Assembly: GCA_964369235.1 (NCBI GenBank)
Contig: CAYJEQ010000070.1
Span: 1-14,261 of the forward strand
Reading direction: 5' to 3'
DNA: 14,261 bases
Source of the DNA: CAYJEQ01 sp964369235
GTDB lineage: Bacteria; Bacillota; Clostridia; Oscillospirales; Ruminococcaceae
Numbering within the stretch: the first letter of the stretch is position 1; each line of letters starts with the position of its first letter. The notes below the pieces were generated by a model that saw only the letters and a program-made list of their open reading frames with translations, did not search any database and had not been told where the DNA came from. A program made the translations under genes and the position numbers. Of this stretch, positions 1 to 6,621 are shown one piece after another.

Positions 1-55
1 AAGTCGAAACAACAGATTTACAGTCTGCCCCCTTTGGCCGCTCGGGAAATCTCCC
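1..55 (-). tRNA. tRNA-Tyr (anticodon GUA), 3' part outside the window
   Basis: Read on the minus strand, the 5' half of a class II tRNA is visible. The acceptor 5' strand GGGAGAT is followed by TT, then a D-arm beginning CCCGAGCGGCCAAAGG, which is typical of bacterial tRNA-Tyr. The anticodon stem-loop CAGA-CTGTAAA-TCTG has its anticodon complement at 19-21. The long variable arm has just begun when the window ends, so the T-arm and 3' end are not seen. It is the last visible gene of the transcript that starts at the promoter at 388-416 and first makes tRNA-Thr. Confidence 0.93.
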
Positions 56-275
56 ATGTTTTTCCCCTTGGGGAATAGCATGTAGCCATGCGCTAAGTTT
101 TCATAAAGTAGAAACTTTATGGAGCTGGTGGACGGACGCATATTGCTTACGCAATCTGCACTGTTCGTGGCATAGCCACTTCACACCTTTTCTCTAAAAA
201 CATCCCACTGGGATATTTTCTTTACGAGAAAACCCTCTTAGTGTTCAAGTCCTACTTATTATAGTAGAAACTTTA
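56..275. other. Hairpin-rich spacer inside the tRNA operon
   Basis: This 220-nt spacer between tRNA-Thr and tRNA-Tyr holds no coding frame. Much of it consists of short perfect dyads with 2-5 nt loops: TTCCCC/GGGGAA (62-75), GCATG/CATGC (78-91), CATAAAGT/ACTTTATG (102-121), ATTGC/GCAAT (142-155), GTGGC/GCCAC (167-179), ATCCC/GGGAT (202-214) and TTTTCT/AGAAAA (216-232). It also contains a partial duplicate of the tRNA-Thr 3' end (107-137). tRNA genes in one operon are normally only a few to a few tens of bases apart, so this looks like inserted or amplified material. What put it there is not evident. Confidence 0.7.
107..137. repeat. 31-bp direct repeat, copy 1 (tRNA-Thr 3'-end duplicate)
   Basis: This stretch is identical over 31 bp to 263-293. 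On the minus strand it reads as the 3' strand of the T-stem, the acceptor 3' strand, discriminator and CCA of tRNA-Thr, plus 14 bp of trailer. The rest of the tRNA is absent here. It is either an att-like scar or the remnant of a tandem tRNA gene. Confidence 0.85.
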
Positions 276-293
276 TGGAGCTGGTGGACGGAC
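263..293. repeat. 31-bp direct repeat, copy 2 (overlaps tRNA-Thr 3' end)
   Basis: This copy is the real 3' end of tRNA-Thr plus its trailer and matches 107-137 exactly. The two copies bracket 125 bp (138-262). Duplication of a tRNA 3' end around a foreign segment is the usual footprint of site-specific integration, though no integrase is present here. Confidence 0.85.
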
Positions 294-351
294 TTGAACC
301 CCCGACCTGCTGATTACAAATCAGCTGCTCTACCAACTGAGCTACACCAGC
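276..351 (-). tRNA. tRNA-Thr (anticodon UGU), CCA encoded
   Basis: A complete 76-nt cloverleaf reads on the minus strand. Acceptor strands GCTGGTG and CACCAGC pair, with discriminator T and an encoded CCA. The D-arm is GCTC/GAGC, and the anticodon stem GCTGA/TCAGC encloses the loop TTTGTAA (complement at 314-320). The variable loop is AGGTC and the T-loop TTCAAGT. The anticodon TGT reads ACN threonine codons. The T-stem is imperfect: GGGGG against CCGTC leaves one G-G opposition and one G-U. The gene starts about 30 nt downstream of a near-consensus promoter and is the first gene of the tRNA operon. Confidence 0.97.
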
Positions 352-387
352 GTATTTTCGACTTATTTATTGTCTTAACGCTAGAAT

Positions 388-416
388 ATTATAGCACGAA
401 TATAATAGAGTGTCAA
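388..416 (-). promoter_or_regulatory. Strong sigma-A promoter of the tRNA operon
   Basis: On the minus strand the -35 TTGACA (411-416) and -10 TATAAT (388-393) both match consensus and are 17 nt apart. The -10 is preceded by TGC, an extended -10. Transcription would begin around 380, shortly upstream of tRNA-Thr. A promoter this strong fits a stable-RNA operon and is separate from the upstream ydbT transcript. Confidence 0.93.
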
Positions 417-456
417 TAGGTTTTGAGAAAAAACTTATAAAAAATTAAAATTTATC

Positions 457-1875
457 TTATTTTAGGGAGAAAAGCTCATAAACTGCCTTTTCTTCAAGGT
501 TTCTTAAACGGTGCATTCGACTGCCTTCTCCATAGCTGTAGATAAAAACATCACATCTGCCAGACATTTTCTGAAAAATACTCTGTCTAGTGGTAACCGA
601 GGCTACCTTGGTTTTGGCGATGATTACTCGGTGAAGATAGAAGCCTTTGGAGTACCTTAGGCTGTAGTAGCCTTTGTGGAAAGCTATGCCACCAGTGGCC
701 CAGTCCCATAATCTTATGGCTAGAAACCACAAAGTTGGCACCATGGATATTACAATAATTAGGCTAATTAGCTCACGCCATATAGGGAAGAATAATATTA
801 ATAGATAGCCTATCAGTGGGATAAGTACAGTAGGATAGAGAGGGTCAGCCGTAAATCTAATTAACGCCCCAAAATTAGGACGCAGTTCTGGTTTTGTAAT
901 AATAAAATCCGGTAGAAGTTTTTTTACAATGGGCATAAGGTTTTTTCTGGTGGCAGTGGGGATTAGCACCTCAACTCCACGCTTTTCCTTGCCGTATCCT
1001 ATGGTGTTTACCGATACAAAATACAGCCCTACTAAACCTGCCAGTAGGCTCTGCTTAATATCAAGATAGTTCACAGCAGAGGGTTTTAGACTGTACTGTC
1101 TTTTGGTGAATATACCACTTTGGATATACAGTTCTCTGCCACAGCGTTTAACCTTAAGGTTTTTATATCTAATAACATTTATAACAAAACCAACCATCCA
1201 CCCGGAGATAATCACATAGGCAATAGCCACAGCTACAGGAGGTATTCCAAATCCGATAAAACTAATAATGTTCTGGAAAGTGCCCACTATTAATTCTTGT
1301 ACCTGTCTGCCTAGTATCTCACCCATACGGGTAATAAGGGTGGCTATAATTACAATCCCCACTAAAGAGTTAGAGGAAATCAGGGAAAAAACCACAGTAT
1401 ACAGCATACTGGATTTATAGGTAATATCTTGGTTTTGTTTTTCTGGGAAAATTTTATTGTTAATTTCTTCGTAGTGTTTTTTGTGCACTAGCATGGTTAA
1501 ATCCCATTTTCTGCTACCACCTCCATAGGTGTCTATATGAAGATTGCGAGCTTTAAAGGGACGGTAGAAATAACTGCCTATAGCCCTAGTAGTTACCACC
1601 GAATCATAAGGGATTGTTATATGCTGACGGATAAAAACCCCTCTGTCCACCTCAATAGTGCTGTCAGTTAACTTATAGGTAAAACAATAGTATCTTATAA
1701 TCCCTAACGCCACAATTACAATAAGGGTAAGTAAATCAACCCAAAGGGAATTACTCCACTGTGTAAAGCCACTACTCAGAAAATAATAAATCCCCCTTAC
1801 AACGGGGATTATCATTAGATAAAGTAGATGGGAGATATTATTAAGTGCCTGTAGTGGATGTGGTCGGTATGTCAT
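457..1875 (-). CDS. ydbT: Bacterial PH-domain membrane protein, YdbT family
   Basis: This 472-residue protein has the YdbT plan: an N-terminal RPHPL motif, several hydrophobic membrane segments (about residues 17-60, 157-235 and 345-390), and three bacterial PH (bPH2/DUF304) modules at about 68-145, 245-325 and 400-470. Each module carries the usual pattern of a GVF/GIF-type turn followed by an 'I..s.V' strand. B. subtilis YdbT, with its partner YdbS, belongs to the sigma-W envelope-stress regulon and protects against certain antimicrobial peptides (family knowledge); the same role here is inference. The ATG at 1875 has an AAAAGGGGG ribosome site 6 nt upstream. It follows ydbS by 75 bp, so the two are probably co-transcribed. 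No clear terminator follows the stop, only AT-rich DNA before the tRNA promoter. Confidence 0.88.
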   Translation of the reverse strand: MTYRPHPLQALNNISHLLYLMIIPVVRGIYYFLSSGFTQWSNSLWVDLLTLIVIVALGIIRYYCFTYKLTDSTIEVDRGVFIRQHITIPYDSVVTTRAIGSYFYRPFKARNLHIDTYGGGSRKWDLTMLVHKKHYEEINNKIFPEKQNQDITYKSSMLYTVVFSLISSNSLVGIVIIATLITRMGEILGRQVQELIVGTFQNIISFIGFGIPPVAVAIAYVIISGWMVGFVINVIRYKNLKVKRCGRELYIQSGIFTKRQYSLKPSAVNYLDIKQSLLAGLVGLYFVSVNTIGYGKEKRGVEVLIPTATRKNLMPIVKKLLPDFIITKPELRPNFGALIRFTADPLYPTVLIPLIGYLLILFFPIWRELISLIIVISMVPTLWFLAIRLWDWATGGIAFHKGYYSLRYSKGFYLHRVIIAKTKVASVTTRQSIFQKMSGRCDVFIYSYGEGSRMHRLRNLEEKAVYELFSLK

Positions 1876-1950
1876 CTAATGCCCCCTTTTGTAGAGTTTA
1901 ATGTATTATTTATAGTAGTTAAGCTGTAAAACAGGTCAGTTAAATTAGAG

Positions 1951-2376
1951 TTAAATCCCCAGTGAGGATTTAAGCTCATTACACTGGTCTTTGTCCAGTC
2001 CCCATATAACCATGTCGCCACCCATTGCTTTTAGCCTTAGGCTGTATATGCCCAGTACCATTTCTGCTGGGCTTTGACTTACTACCGAGAATTTAATATT
2101 ACTCTGTTTTAATGTTTTTACTCGGTAGTATATCATGCCATGATTTAGGGTGATGGATAGATTGTCATAGCTATAGTGGATTTTATTATAGGCAATAGGT
2201 AGCAGTATAAAAAACATCACCACAAATAAACCCATCCAACTATAGGTGATTATATCCTTAATAAGACCACCTTGGCTAAATAGATAGCTATTTGCTACCG
2301 ATATAACAAAACAAATTAAAGCCAGCCTTATTCGCCATAGCCATATTAGTTTGTACTGTGGTTTAACACCTTCCAT
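1951..2376 (-). CDS. ydbS: Bacterial PH-domain membrane protein, YdbS family
   Basis: This 141-residue protein has two N-terminal membrane helices (about residues 12-35 and 42-63), then one bPH2 module (about 66-140). This is the compact YdbS layout, and it sits directly before ydbT as in Bacillus. YdbS and YdbT are thought to act together in the membrane in antimicrobial peptide resistance; that function is carried over from the family. The ATG lies 9 nt after AAAGG at 2386-2390, right against the run of N. If the repeated 9-mer flanking the N run is collapsed, the ribosome site becomes AGAAAGG, like that of its neighbours. About 40 bp separate it from tex, supporting a tex-ydbS-ydbT operon. 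Confidence 0.85.
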   Translation of the reverse strand: MEGVKPQYKLIWLWRIRLALICFVISVANSYLFSQGGLIKDIITYSWMGLFVVMFFILLPIAYNKIHYSYDNLSITLNHGMIYYRVKTLKQSNIKFSVVSQSPAEMVLGIYSLRLKAMGGDMVIWGLDKDQCNELKSSLGI

Positions 2377-2390
2377 ACTTTGCTACCTTT

Positions 2391-2400
2391 NNNNNNNNNN
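2391..2400. other. Assembly gap (10 N)
   Basis: Ten N sit between tex and ydbS. The nine bases GCTACCTTT occur immediately on both sides (2382-2390 and 2401-2409). This suggests two contig ends that overlap by nine bases rather than missing sequence. Confidence 0.9.
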
Positions 2401-2429
2401 GCTACCTTTCTATTATTTTATTAAAATAG

Positions 2430-4598
2430 CTATATACCCTTCATAGTTAGGGCAATTCGTTTGCGCTTAACATCCACTTCCATAATCTTAACCTTTACTA
2501 CATCTCCCACCTTTAACACTTCGGAAGGATGTTTAATATATCGGTTTGTTATCTGAGAAATATGCACCAGTCCATCTTGATGCACCCCAATATCTACAAA
2601 GGCACCAAAGTCGATTACATTTCTTACTGTTCCGTCAACTACCATCTCTGGCTTTAAATCCTTAATGTCTAAAAGGTCGCTTCTTAGCATAGGAGGTGGT
2701 AGGGTATCTCTAGGATCTCGCCCTGGCTTAAGTAGCTCAGAAACTATATCCTGTAGGGTAGGGATACCTATGGATAAATCTGTAGATAGCTTGCCATAGC
2801 CTACATCTTTAACCTTTTCCTCCAGCCCTGTGAAATCACCTGTTTTAATCTCTGCTTTGCTATAGCCTAGCACCTCTAGTAGGGCAGTAGCTCCCTTATA
2901 ACTTTCTGGATGAACAGCAGTTCTGTCCAGTACATTATCACTTTCTGGCACTCGTAAAAATCCTGCACACTGCTCAAAGGCTTTTTTCCCTAGCTTTGCC
3001 ACCTTAAGTAGCTCTTTTCTACTGGTAAATGCACCATTTTCCTCACGGTAGATAATAATATTCTTAGCCAAGCTATTACCGATACCAGCTACATTAGAAA
3101 GTAGTGACACTGAGGCAGTGTTTAGATCTACACCAACGCTGTTTACACAGCCTTCTACCACACCTTCTAGGGCTGTGGATAGTCTGTTTTGTGGCATATC
3201 ATGCTGATACTGTCCTACACCAATTGCCTTAGGATCAATCTTTACTAGCTCTGCTAGAGGATCCTGTAGTCTTCTTGCTATGGATACAGCACTTCTTAAG
3301 GATACATCATACTGTGGAAACTCCTCTGCTGCCAGCTTTGAGGCAGAATAAACCGAAGCACCAGACTCACTTACCACCATATAGGATAGGTTAGCAGATA
3401 TCTCTTTAATCAGATTAGCCACAAATATTTCTGATTCCTTAGAGGCTGTTCCATTGCCGATAGCTATAATCTCTACACCGTGTTTTGTAATAAGATTTTT
3501 TAGGGTAGCTGTAGCCTCTGCCACCTTGTTTTGTGGTGGTGTTGGATAAACTACTGTAGTGTCCAGCACCTTGCCTGTAGGGTCAACTACTGCGATTTTA
3601 CAGCCTGTTCTATAGGCTGGATCTAGCCCTAGTGCCACCTTGCCCTTTACAGGAGGTTGCATTAATAGCTGCTGTAAATTCACTGCAAAAACCTTTATGG
3701 CACTTTCGCTGGCACGACTGGTTAGGGTAGTTCTTATCTCATTTTCCATTGATGGGTAGATAAGTCTTGAGATAGAGTCCTTTACTGCCTCTATTACCAA
3801 ATCCCTAGACTGGGAGCTTCTTAGATTTACCACACCGTTTGATACTATCTTATATATTCTGTCCTCATCAGAGCTAATGGATACTTTAAGGTGATTTTCC
3901 TTCTCGCCTCTATCTATAGCTAGTATTCGGTGGGAGGGGATTTTTGCCACTGCTTCGCTGTAGTCGTAGTACATAGAATAAACACTGTCCTGGGCCTCTT
4001 CCCCATCTTTGGTTTTGCCTTTATTCTTAGTTACTACCACACCTTGTTTAAGTAGCTCTTCTCTTAGTTTTGCTCTTATGGTAGCACTGTCAGAAATATC
4101 CTCTGCTATAATATCACAGGCACCAGCAATAGCTTCATCTATGGTGCTTACCCCTTTATCAGCTGAGATATATCCCTCTGCTATAGCGTTTATATCGTTA
4201 CTTGGCTCCTGTGCGTAGATTATCTCTGCCAGTGGTGCCAGTCCTTTTTCCTTAGCTATAGAGGCTCTTGTTCTTCTCTTAGGCTTAAAGGGACGGTAGA
4301 TGTCCTCTAGCTCGGCTAGGGTTTTAGAGGAGGAGATGGACTTTGCAATTTCCTCGGTCATTAGCTCTAGATTTTCTATAGCTGTGGTGATTTCTTCCTT
4401 GCGCTTAATAAGATTTCTCAGATAGCACAGCCTGTCATAAAGCTCTCTAAGCTGATTATCATCTAGGGACCCTGTTACCTCTTTACGGTATCGTGCTATA
4501 AAAGGTATGGTGAAATCCTCATCTATTAGTGCTACAGTAGCCTTTACCTGTTCTTCCCTTAGAGAAAGCTCGGTGGCTAGTTGTTTTATCATATCCAT
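2430..4598 (-). CDS. tex: Tex, S1-domain RNA-binding transcription accessory protein
   Basis: The 722 residues are full length for Tex and all expected modules are present in order. They are an N-terminal helical Tex domain (about 1-190; IPFIARYRKE near 31-40), a YqgF/RuvX-like RNase H fold (about 320-455; GLDPAYRTG at 324-332), a helix-hairpin-helix region (about 485-555; NVAGIGNSLAKNI) and a C-terminal S1 domain (about 648-720; GTVRNVIDFGAFVDIGVHQD). Tex binds RNA and associates with the transcription machinery in the cytoplasm; its exact job varies among species. The ATG at 4598 follows GAAAGG by 10 nt; a second in-frame ATG two codons later is possible. The gene diverges from the HAD phosphatase across 210 bp. 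I could not find a convincing -35/-10 pair for it, only a TAAAAT at 4661-4666. Confidence 0.97.
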   Translation of the reverse strand: MDMIKQLATELSLREEQVKATVALIDEDFTIPFIARYRKEVTGSLDDNQLRELYDRLCYLRNLIKRKEEITTAIENLELMTEEIAKSISSSKTLAELEDIYRPFKPKRRTRASIAKEKGLAPLAEIIYAQEPSNDINAIAEGYISADKGVSTIDEAIAGACDIIAEDISDSATIRAKLREELLKQGVVVTKNKGKTKDGEEAQDSVYSMYYDYSEAVAKIPSHRILAIDRGEKENHLKVSISSDEDRIYKIVSNGVVNLRSSQSRDLVIEAVKDSISRLIYPSMENEIRTTLTSRASESAIKVFAVNLQQLLMQPPVKGKVALGLDPAYRTGCKIAVVDPTGKVLDTTVVYPTPPQNKVAEATATLKNLITKHGVEIIAIGNGTASKESEIFVANLIKEISANLSYMVVSESGASVYSASKLAAEEFPQYDVSLRSAVSIARRLQDPLAELVKIDPKAIGVGQYQHDMPQNRLSTALEGVVEGCVNSVGVDLNTASVSLLSNVAGIGNSLAKNIIIYREENGAFTSRKELLKVAKLGKKAFEQCAGFLRVPESDNVLDRTAVHPESYKGATALLEVLGYSKAEIKTGDFTGLEEKVKDVGYGKLSTDLSIGIPTLQDIVSELLKPGRDPRDTLPPPMLRSDLLDIKDLKPEMVVDGTVRNVIDFGAFVDIGVHQDGLVHISQITNRYIKHPSEVLKVGDVVKVKIMEVDVKRKRIALTMKGI

Positions 4599-4727
4599 AG
4601 TTTTAATTCCTTTCGGTGGAAATTTTATTAATGGTTTCTTTAAAATCCACAGTTACTATTATTTTACCATAAGTTGCTAAAAGAAAAAACAATTATTTTC
4701 AGACAAAGTTATTCTTTGGAAATTCAG

Positions 4728-4756
4728 TTGATTTTTCACCTTGATTTTGCTATACT
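4728..4756 (+). promoter_or_regulatory. Promoter of the HAD phosphatase/thymidine kinase operon
   Basis: The -35 TTGATT (4728-4733) and -10 TATACT (4751-4756) are separated by exactly 17 nt, and TGC precedes the -10. The predicted start, near 4763, leaves a leader of about 45 nt before the ATG at 4809. Confidence 0.8.
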
Positions 4757-4808
4757 CATATAGGTTTAATCAGCAGATATACCCTATAAGAAAGGCTGTA
4801 AGTTTATT

Positions 4809-5636
4809 ATGAAAACTTTGTACATATCCGATTTAGATGGAACTCTACTTAATAATAACAAAGAGATTAGCAAATCCTCTATAGATAAGCTAAACAAAGC
4901 TATTTCCAGTGGAGTTTACTTTACTATAGCCACTGCTCGCAGTGCTTCGACGGCAATTGATATTGTAAAGGATATTAAGATAAATGCTCCTATTATTATG
5001 ATGAATGGGGTATTTGTTTATGATATTTCTACAGGGAAATACCTTCACCATAATTCTATAGCTAAAGACATCTGTCATGATATTATAGATATACTTTCTC
5101 CTGTTCATCACCTTACAAGAATGTTTGGTTTTAATGGGGAGGGTATGGAGGTTTACTGCACTAGTGGAAAACTGTATACCCAGTTAAAATCCGATGAGAT
5201 AAAGCCCCATAAAGAAATAGTCCATATAGCTTCCTTCCATGAGAAAACTACAGATTTACCAGTGGTAAGTTTTGTGGTGGTGGGGGATTTTCAGGAGCTT
5301 TCTCCAGTATACCGACTAATACAGCACCGTCAGGATATATCCACTGTTTTTTACGAAGATGTATATGACAAGGGCTGTTTTTGGATAGAGATATACTGTA
5401 AAGATGTGACTAAGGCTAAGGGGGCTAGTTTTGTAAAAGACTGGTGTAAGGCTAAGTCCGTAGTGGGTTTCGGGGATAATTTAAACGATATAGATTTAAT
5501 GGAATATGCAGATATAGGCTGTGCAGTAGCTAATGCCTTAGAGCCTGTAAAAAAATCAGCAGATATAGTCCTAGAGGAAACCAACCACCAAGACGCAGTT
5601 GCAAACTTTATTATGGAACAGATAAAATTAATATAG
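4809..5636 (+). CDS. Cof-type HAD-superfamily hydrolase (class IIB sugar/nucleotide phosphatase)
   Basis: All four HAD motifs are visible in this 275-residue protein: DLDGT (Asp8 nucleophile, Asp10 acid/base), the motif II Thr42 in ATARS, the motif III Lys204 in KGAS, and motif IV GDNLND (222-227), whose Asp residues hold Mg2+. The segment between motifs II and III (about 85-190) is the C2B cap of Cof/YidA/YwpJ-type phosphatases. These enzymes dephosphorylate small cytosolic metabolites such as sugar phosphates, nucleotides or FMN; the substrate cannot be read from sequence. The ATG is 13 nt after AGAAAGG, the common ribosome site of this window. The thymidine kinase gene starts 40 bp after its stop with no terminator between, so they form an operon, perhaps linked to nucleotide salvage (inference). 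Confidence 0.93.
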   Translation: MKTLYISDLDGTLLNNNKEISKSSIDKLNKAISSGVYFTIATARSASTAIDIVKDIKINAPIIMMNGVFVYDISTGKYLHHNSIAKDICHDIIDILSPVHHLTRMFGFNGEGMEVYCTSGKLYTQLKSDEIKPHKEIVHIASFHEKTTDLPVVSFVVVGDFQELSPVYRLIQHRQDISTVFYEDVYDKGCFWIEIYCKDVTKAKGASFVKDWCKAKSVVGFGDNLNDIDLMEYADIGCAVANALEPVKKSADIVLEETNHQDAVANFIMEQIKLI

Positions 5637-5676
5637 AAAGAATAAAACCAATCAAAAGCTGAAAGGAAAAAAATAA

Positions 5677-6282
5677 ATGTTATACAATGATGGAAAAGCA
5701 GGATTTATCACTACAATTATCGGGCCTATGTTTTCGGAAAAAAGTGGTGAGCTAATTAAAAGATGTCGTCAAGCTCAGGAGTATCAGAACAAATCTGTAG
5801 TGGTGTACAAGCCACAGGTGGACAATAGATATTCCGAAACCGAGGTAGTGAGCCGAATAGGTCTGCGTATTAATGCAATTAGCCTACCACAGGAGCTTAC
5901 AGAGGATGATGTTAATGAAATCCTAGCCCATTGTAAAGAGGCAGAGATAGTGGCTTTTGACGAGGCGCAGTTCTTCTCAAAAAACCTCATTACAATAGTT
6001 CGAACACTGTCTAAACAAGGCAAGCATATTATTATCTCTGGGCTTAATTTGGATTATCTAGGTAGACCTTTTGGTCATATTGGGGATATATTATTATTCT
6101 CTGACGAGATACTAACCAAGAATGCTTTCTGTAAGTGTTGTGGCAGACCTGCCATGTACACCCAGCGTCTAGTTAACGGTCAGCCAGTGGATACAGCCTC
6201 TGGGGAGCTTGTTATAATCGGTGATACAGAATCTTACGAGCCACGCTGTAGACTATGCCATAAAACCTCGGTTTTTGCATAG
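5677..6282 (+). CDS. tdk: Thymidine kinase, with an altered P-loop
   Basis: This 201-residue type II thymidine kinase would phosphorylate thymidine to dTMP with ATP in the salvage pathway. The Walker B/catalytic segment IVAFDEAQFF (Glu96 as general base), the GLNLDYLGRPFG segment, the lasso YTQR and the zinc cysteines (Cys152/Cys155 and Cys191/Cys194) are all intact. The P-loop is not: it reads GPMFSEKS at residues 16-23, with Glu21 (codon GAA, 5737-5739) where the family has the invariant Gly of GKS/T. A single G-to-A change would explain it, and it should weaken or abolish ATP binding. Either the enzyme is inactive or altered, or this base is an error next to an A-run. The ATG follows GAAAGG by 10 nt. 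The protein is otherwise full length with no frameshift. Confidence 0.93.
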   Translation: MLYNDGKAGFITTIIGPMFSEKSGELIKRCRQAQEYQNKSVVVYKPQVDNRYSETEVVSRIGLRINAISLPQELTEDDVNEILAHCKEAEIVAFDEAQFFSKNLITIVRTLSKQGKHIIISGLNLDYLGRPFGHIGDILLFSDEILTKNAFCKCCGRPAMYTQRLVNGQPVDTASGELVIIGDTESYEPRCRLCHKTSVFA

Positions 6283-6332
6283 GTGTAATTTATAATAGCA
6301 GTTTAATAAATAATCGGATTTATATGAGTTAT

Positions 6333-6370
6333 AGGGTGACTTTCCTTGCTGTGGGCTGGGGAGTCACCTT
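6333..6370. terminator. 13-bp hairpin after thymidine kinase, possible terminator
   Basis: The arms AGGGTGACTTTCC (6333-6345) and GGGGAGTCACCTT (6358-6370) pair over 13 positions, counting three G-T wobbles, around a 12-nt loop. The plus-strand continuation is A/T-rich (ATATATTTTA) but not a clean T-run, so terminator function is only possible. It lies about 50 nt after the thymidine kinase stop. Confidence 0.4.
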
Positions 6371-6395
6371 ATATATTTTACGGTTTTATAGCAAA

Positions 6396-6442
6396 TGTTT
6401 GGGTACTGTCCCTCGCCAATGGCGTGGGACAGTACCCAAACA
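6396..6442. repeat. REP-like 47-bp palindrome
   Basis: The 17-nt arms TGTTTGGGTACTGTCCC and GGGACAGTACCCAAACA are perfect inverses. Inside them, after one T-T mismatch, CGCC and GGCG pair around an AAT loop. The stem is therefore 21 pairs with one mismatch, far more GC-rich than its surroundings. The GGGTACTGTCCC core resembles hairpins mobilised by REP-associated Y1 transposases in other bacteria (my recollection, not searched). No transposase is in the window. The strand is undefined because the element is a near-perfect palindrome. Confidence 0.75.
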
Positions 6443-6506
6443 GAATTTTACACCAACAATTAATATAGAGCCTAATTTACTGGGGTATTTGGTAAAGAGC
6501 CTATAA

Positions 6507-6548
6507 AATTAAGGGTGTATGCTTTTGGTGAAGCATACACCCTTAATT
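6507..6548. terminator. Bidirectional terminator between convergent genes
   Basis: An 18-bp perfect stem (AATTAAGGGTGTATGCTT and its inverse) encloses a 6-nt loop (6525-6530). It lies between thymidine kinase (plus) and the S41 protease (minus), which converge. Leaving the stem on the minus strand the sequence is T-rich (TTAATTTTAT), so it most clearly ends the protease transcript. The plus side lacks a T-run. Apart from the three hairpins listed, 6283-6621 holds nothing I can support. Confidence 0.75.
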
Positions 6549-6621
6549 CAGTTTGTGATAGTATTGTTATAATGTACAAAACTGGCTTTATCACAGCCTC
6601 TTTGTAATTATATAATTTAGA

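Noticed and set aside
4661..4692. Promoter for tex (TTGTTT ... TAAAAT)
   Set aside because: The spacing would be 20 nt and the -35 is poor; the sequence is simply AT-rich.
6324..6506. 60-residue plus-strand reading frame after thymidine kinase
   Set aside because: It runs straight through the 13-bp hairpin and the 47-bp palindrome, has no ribosome site and shows no protein-like pattern; the frame is open by chance.
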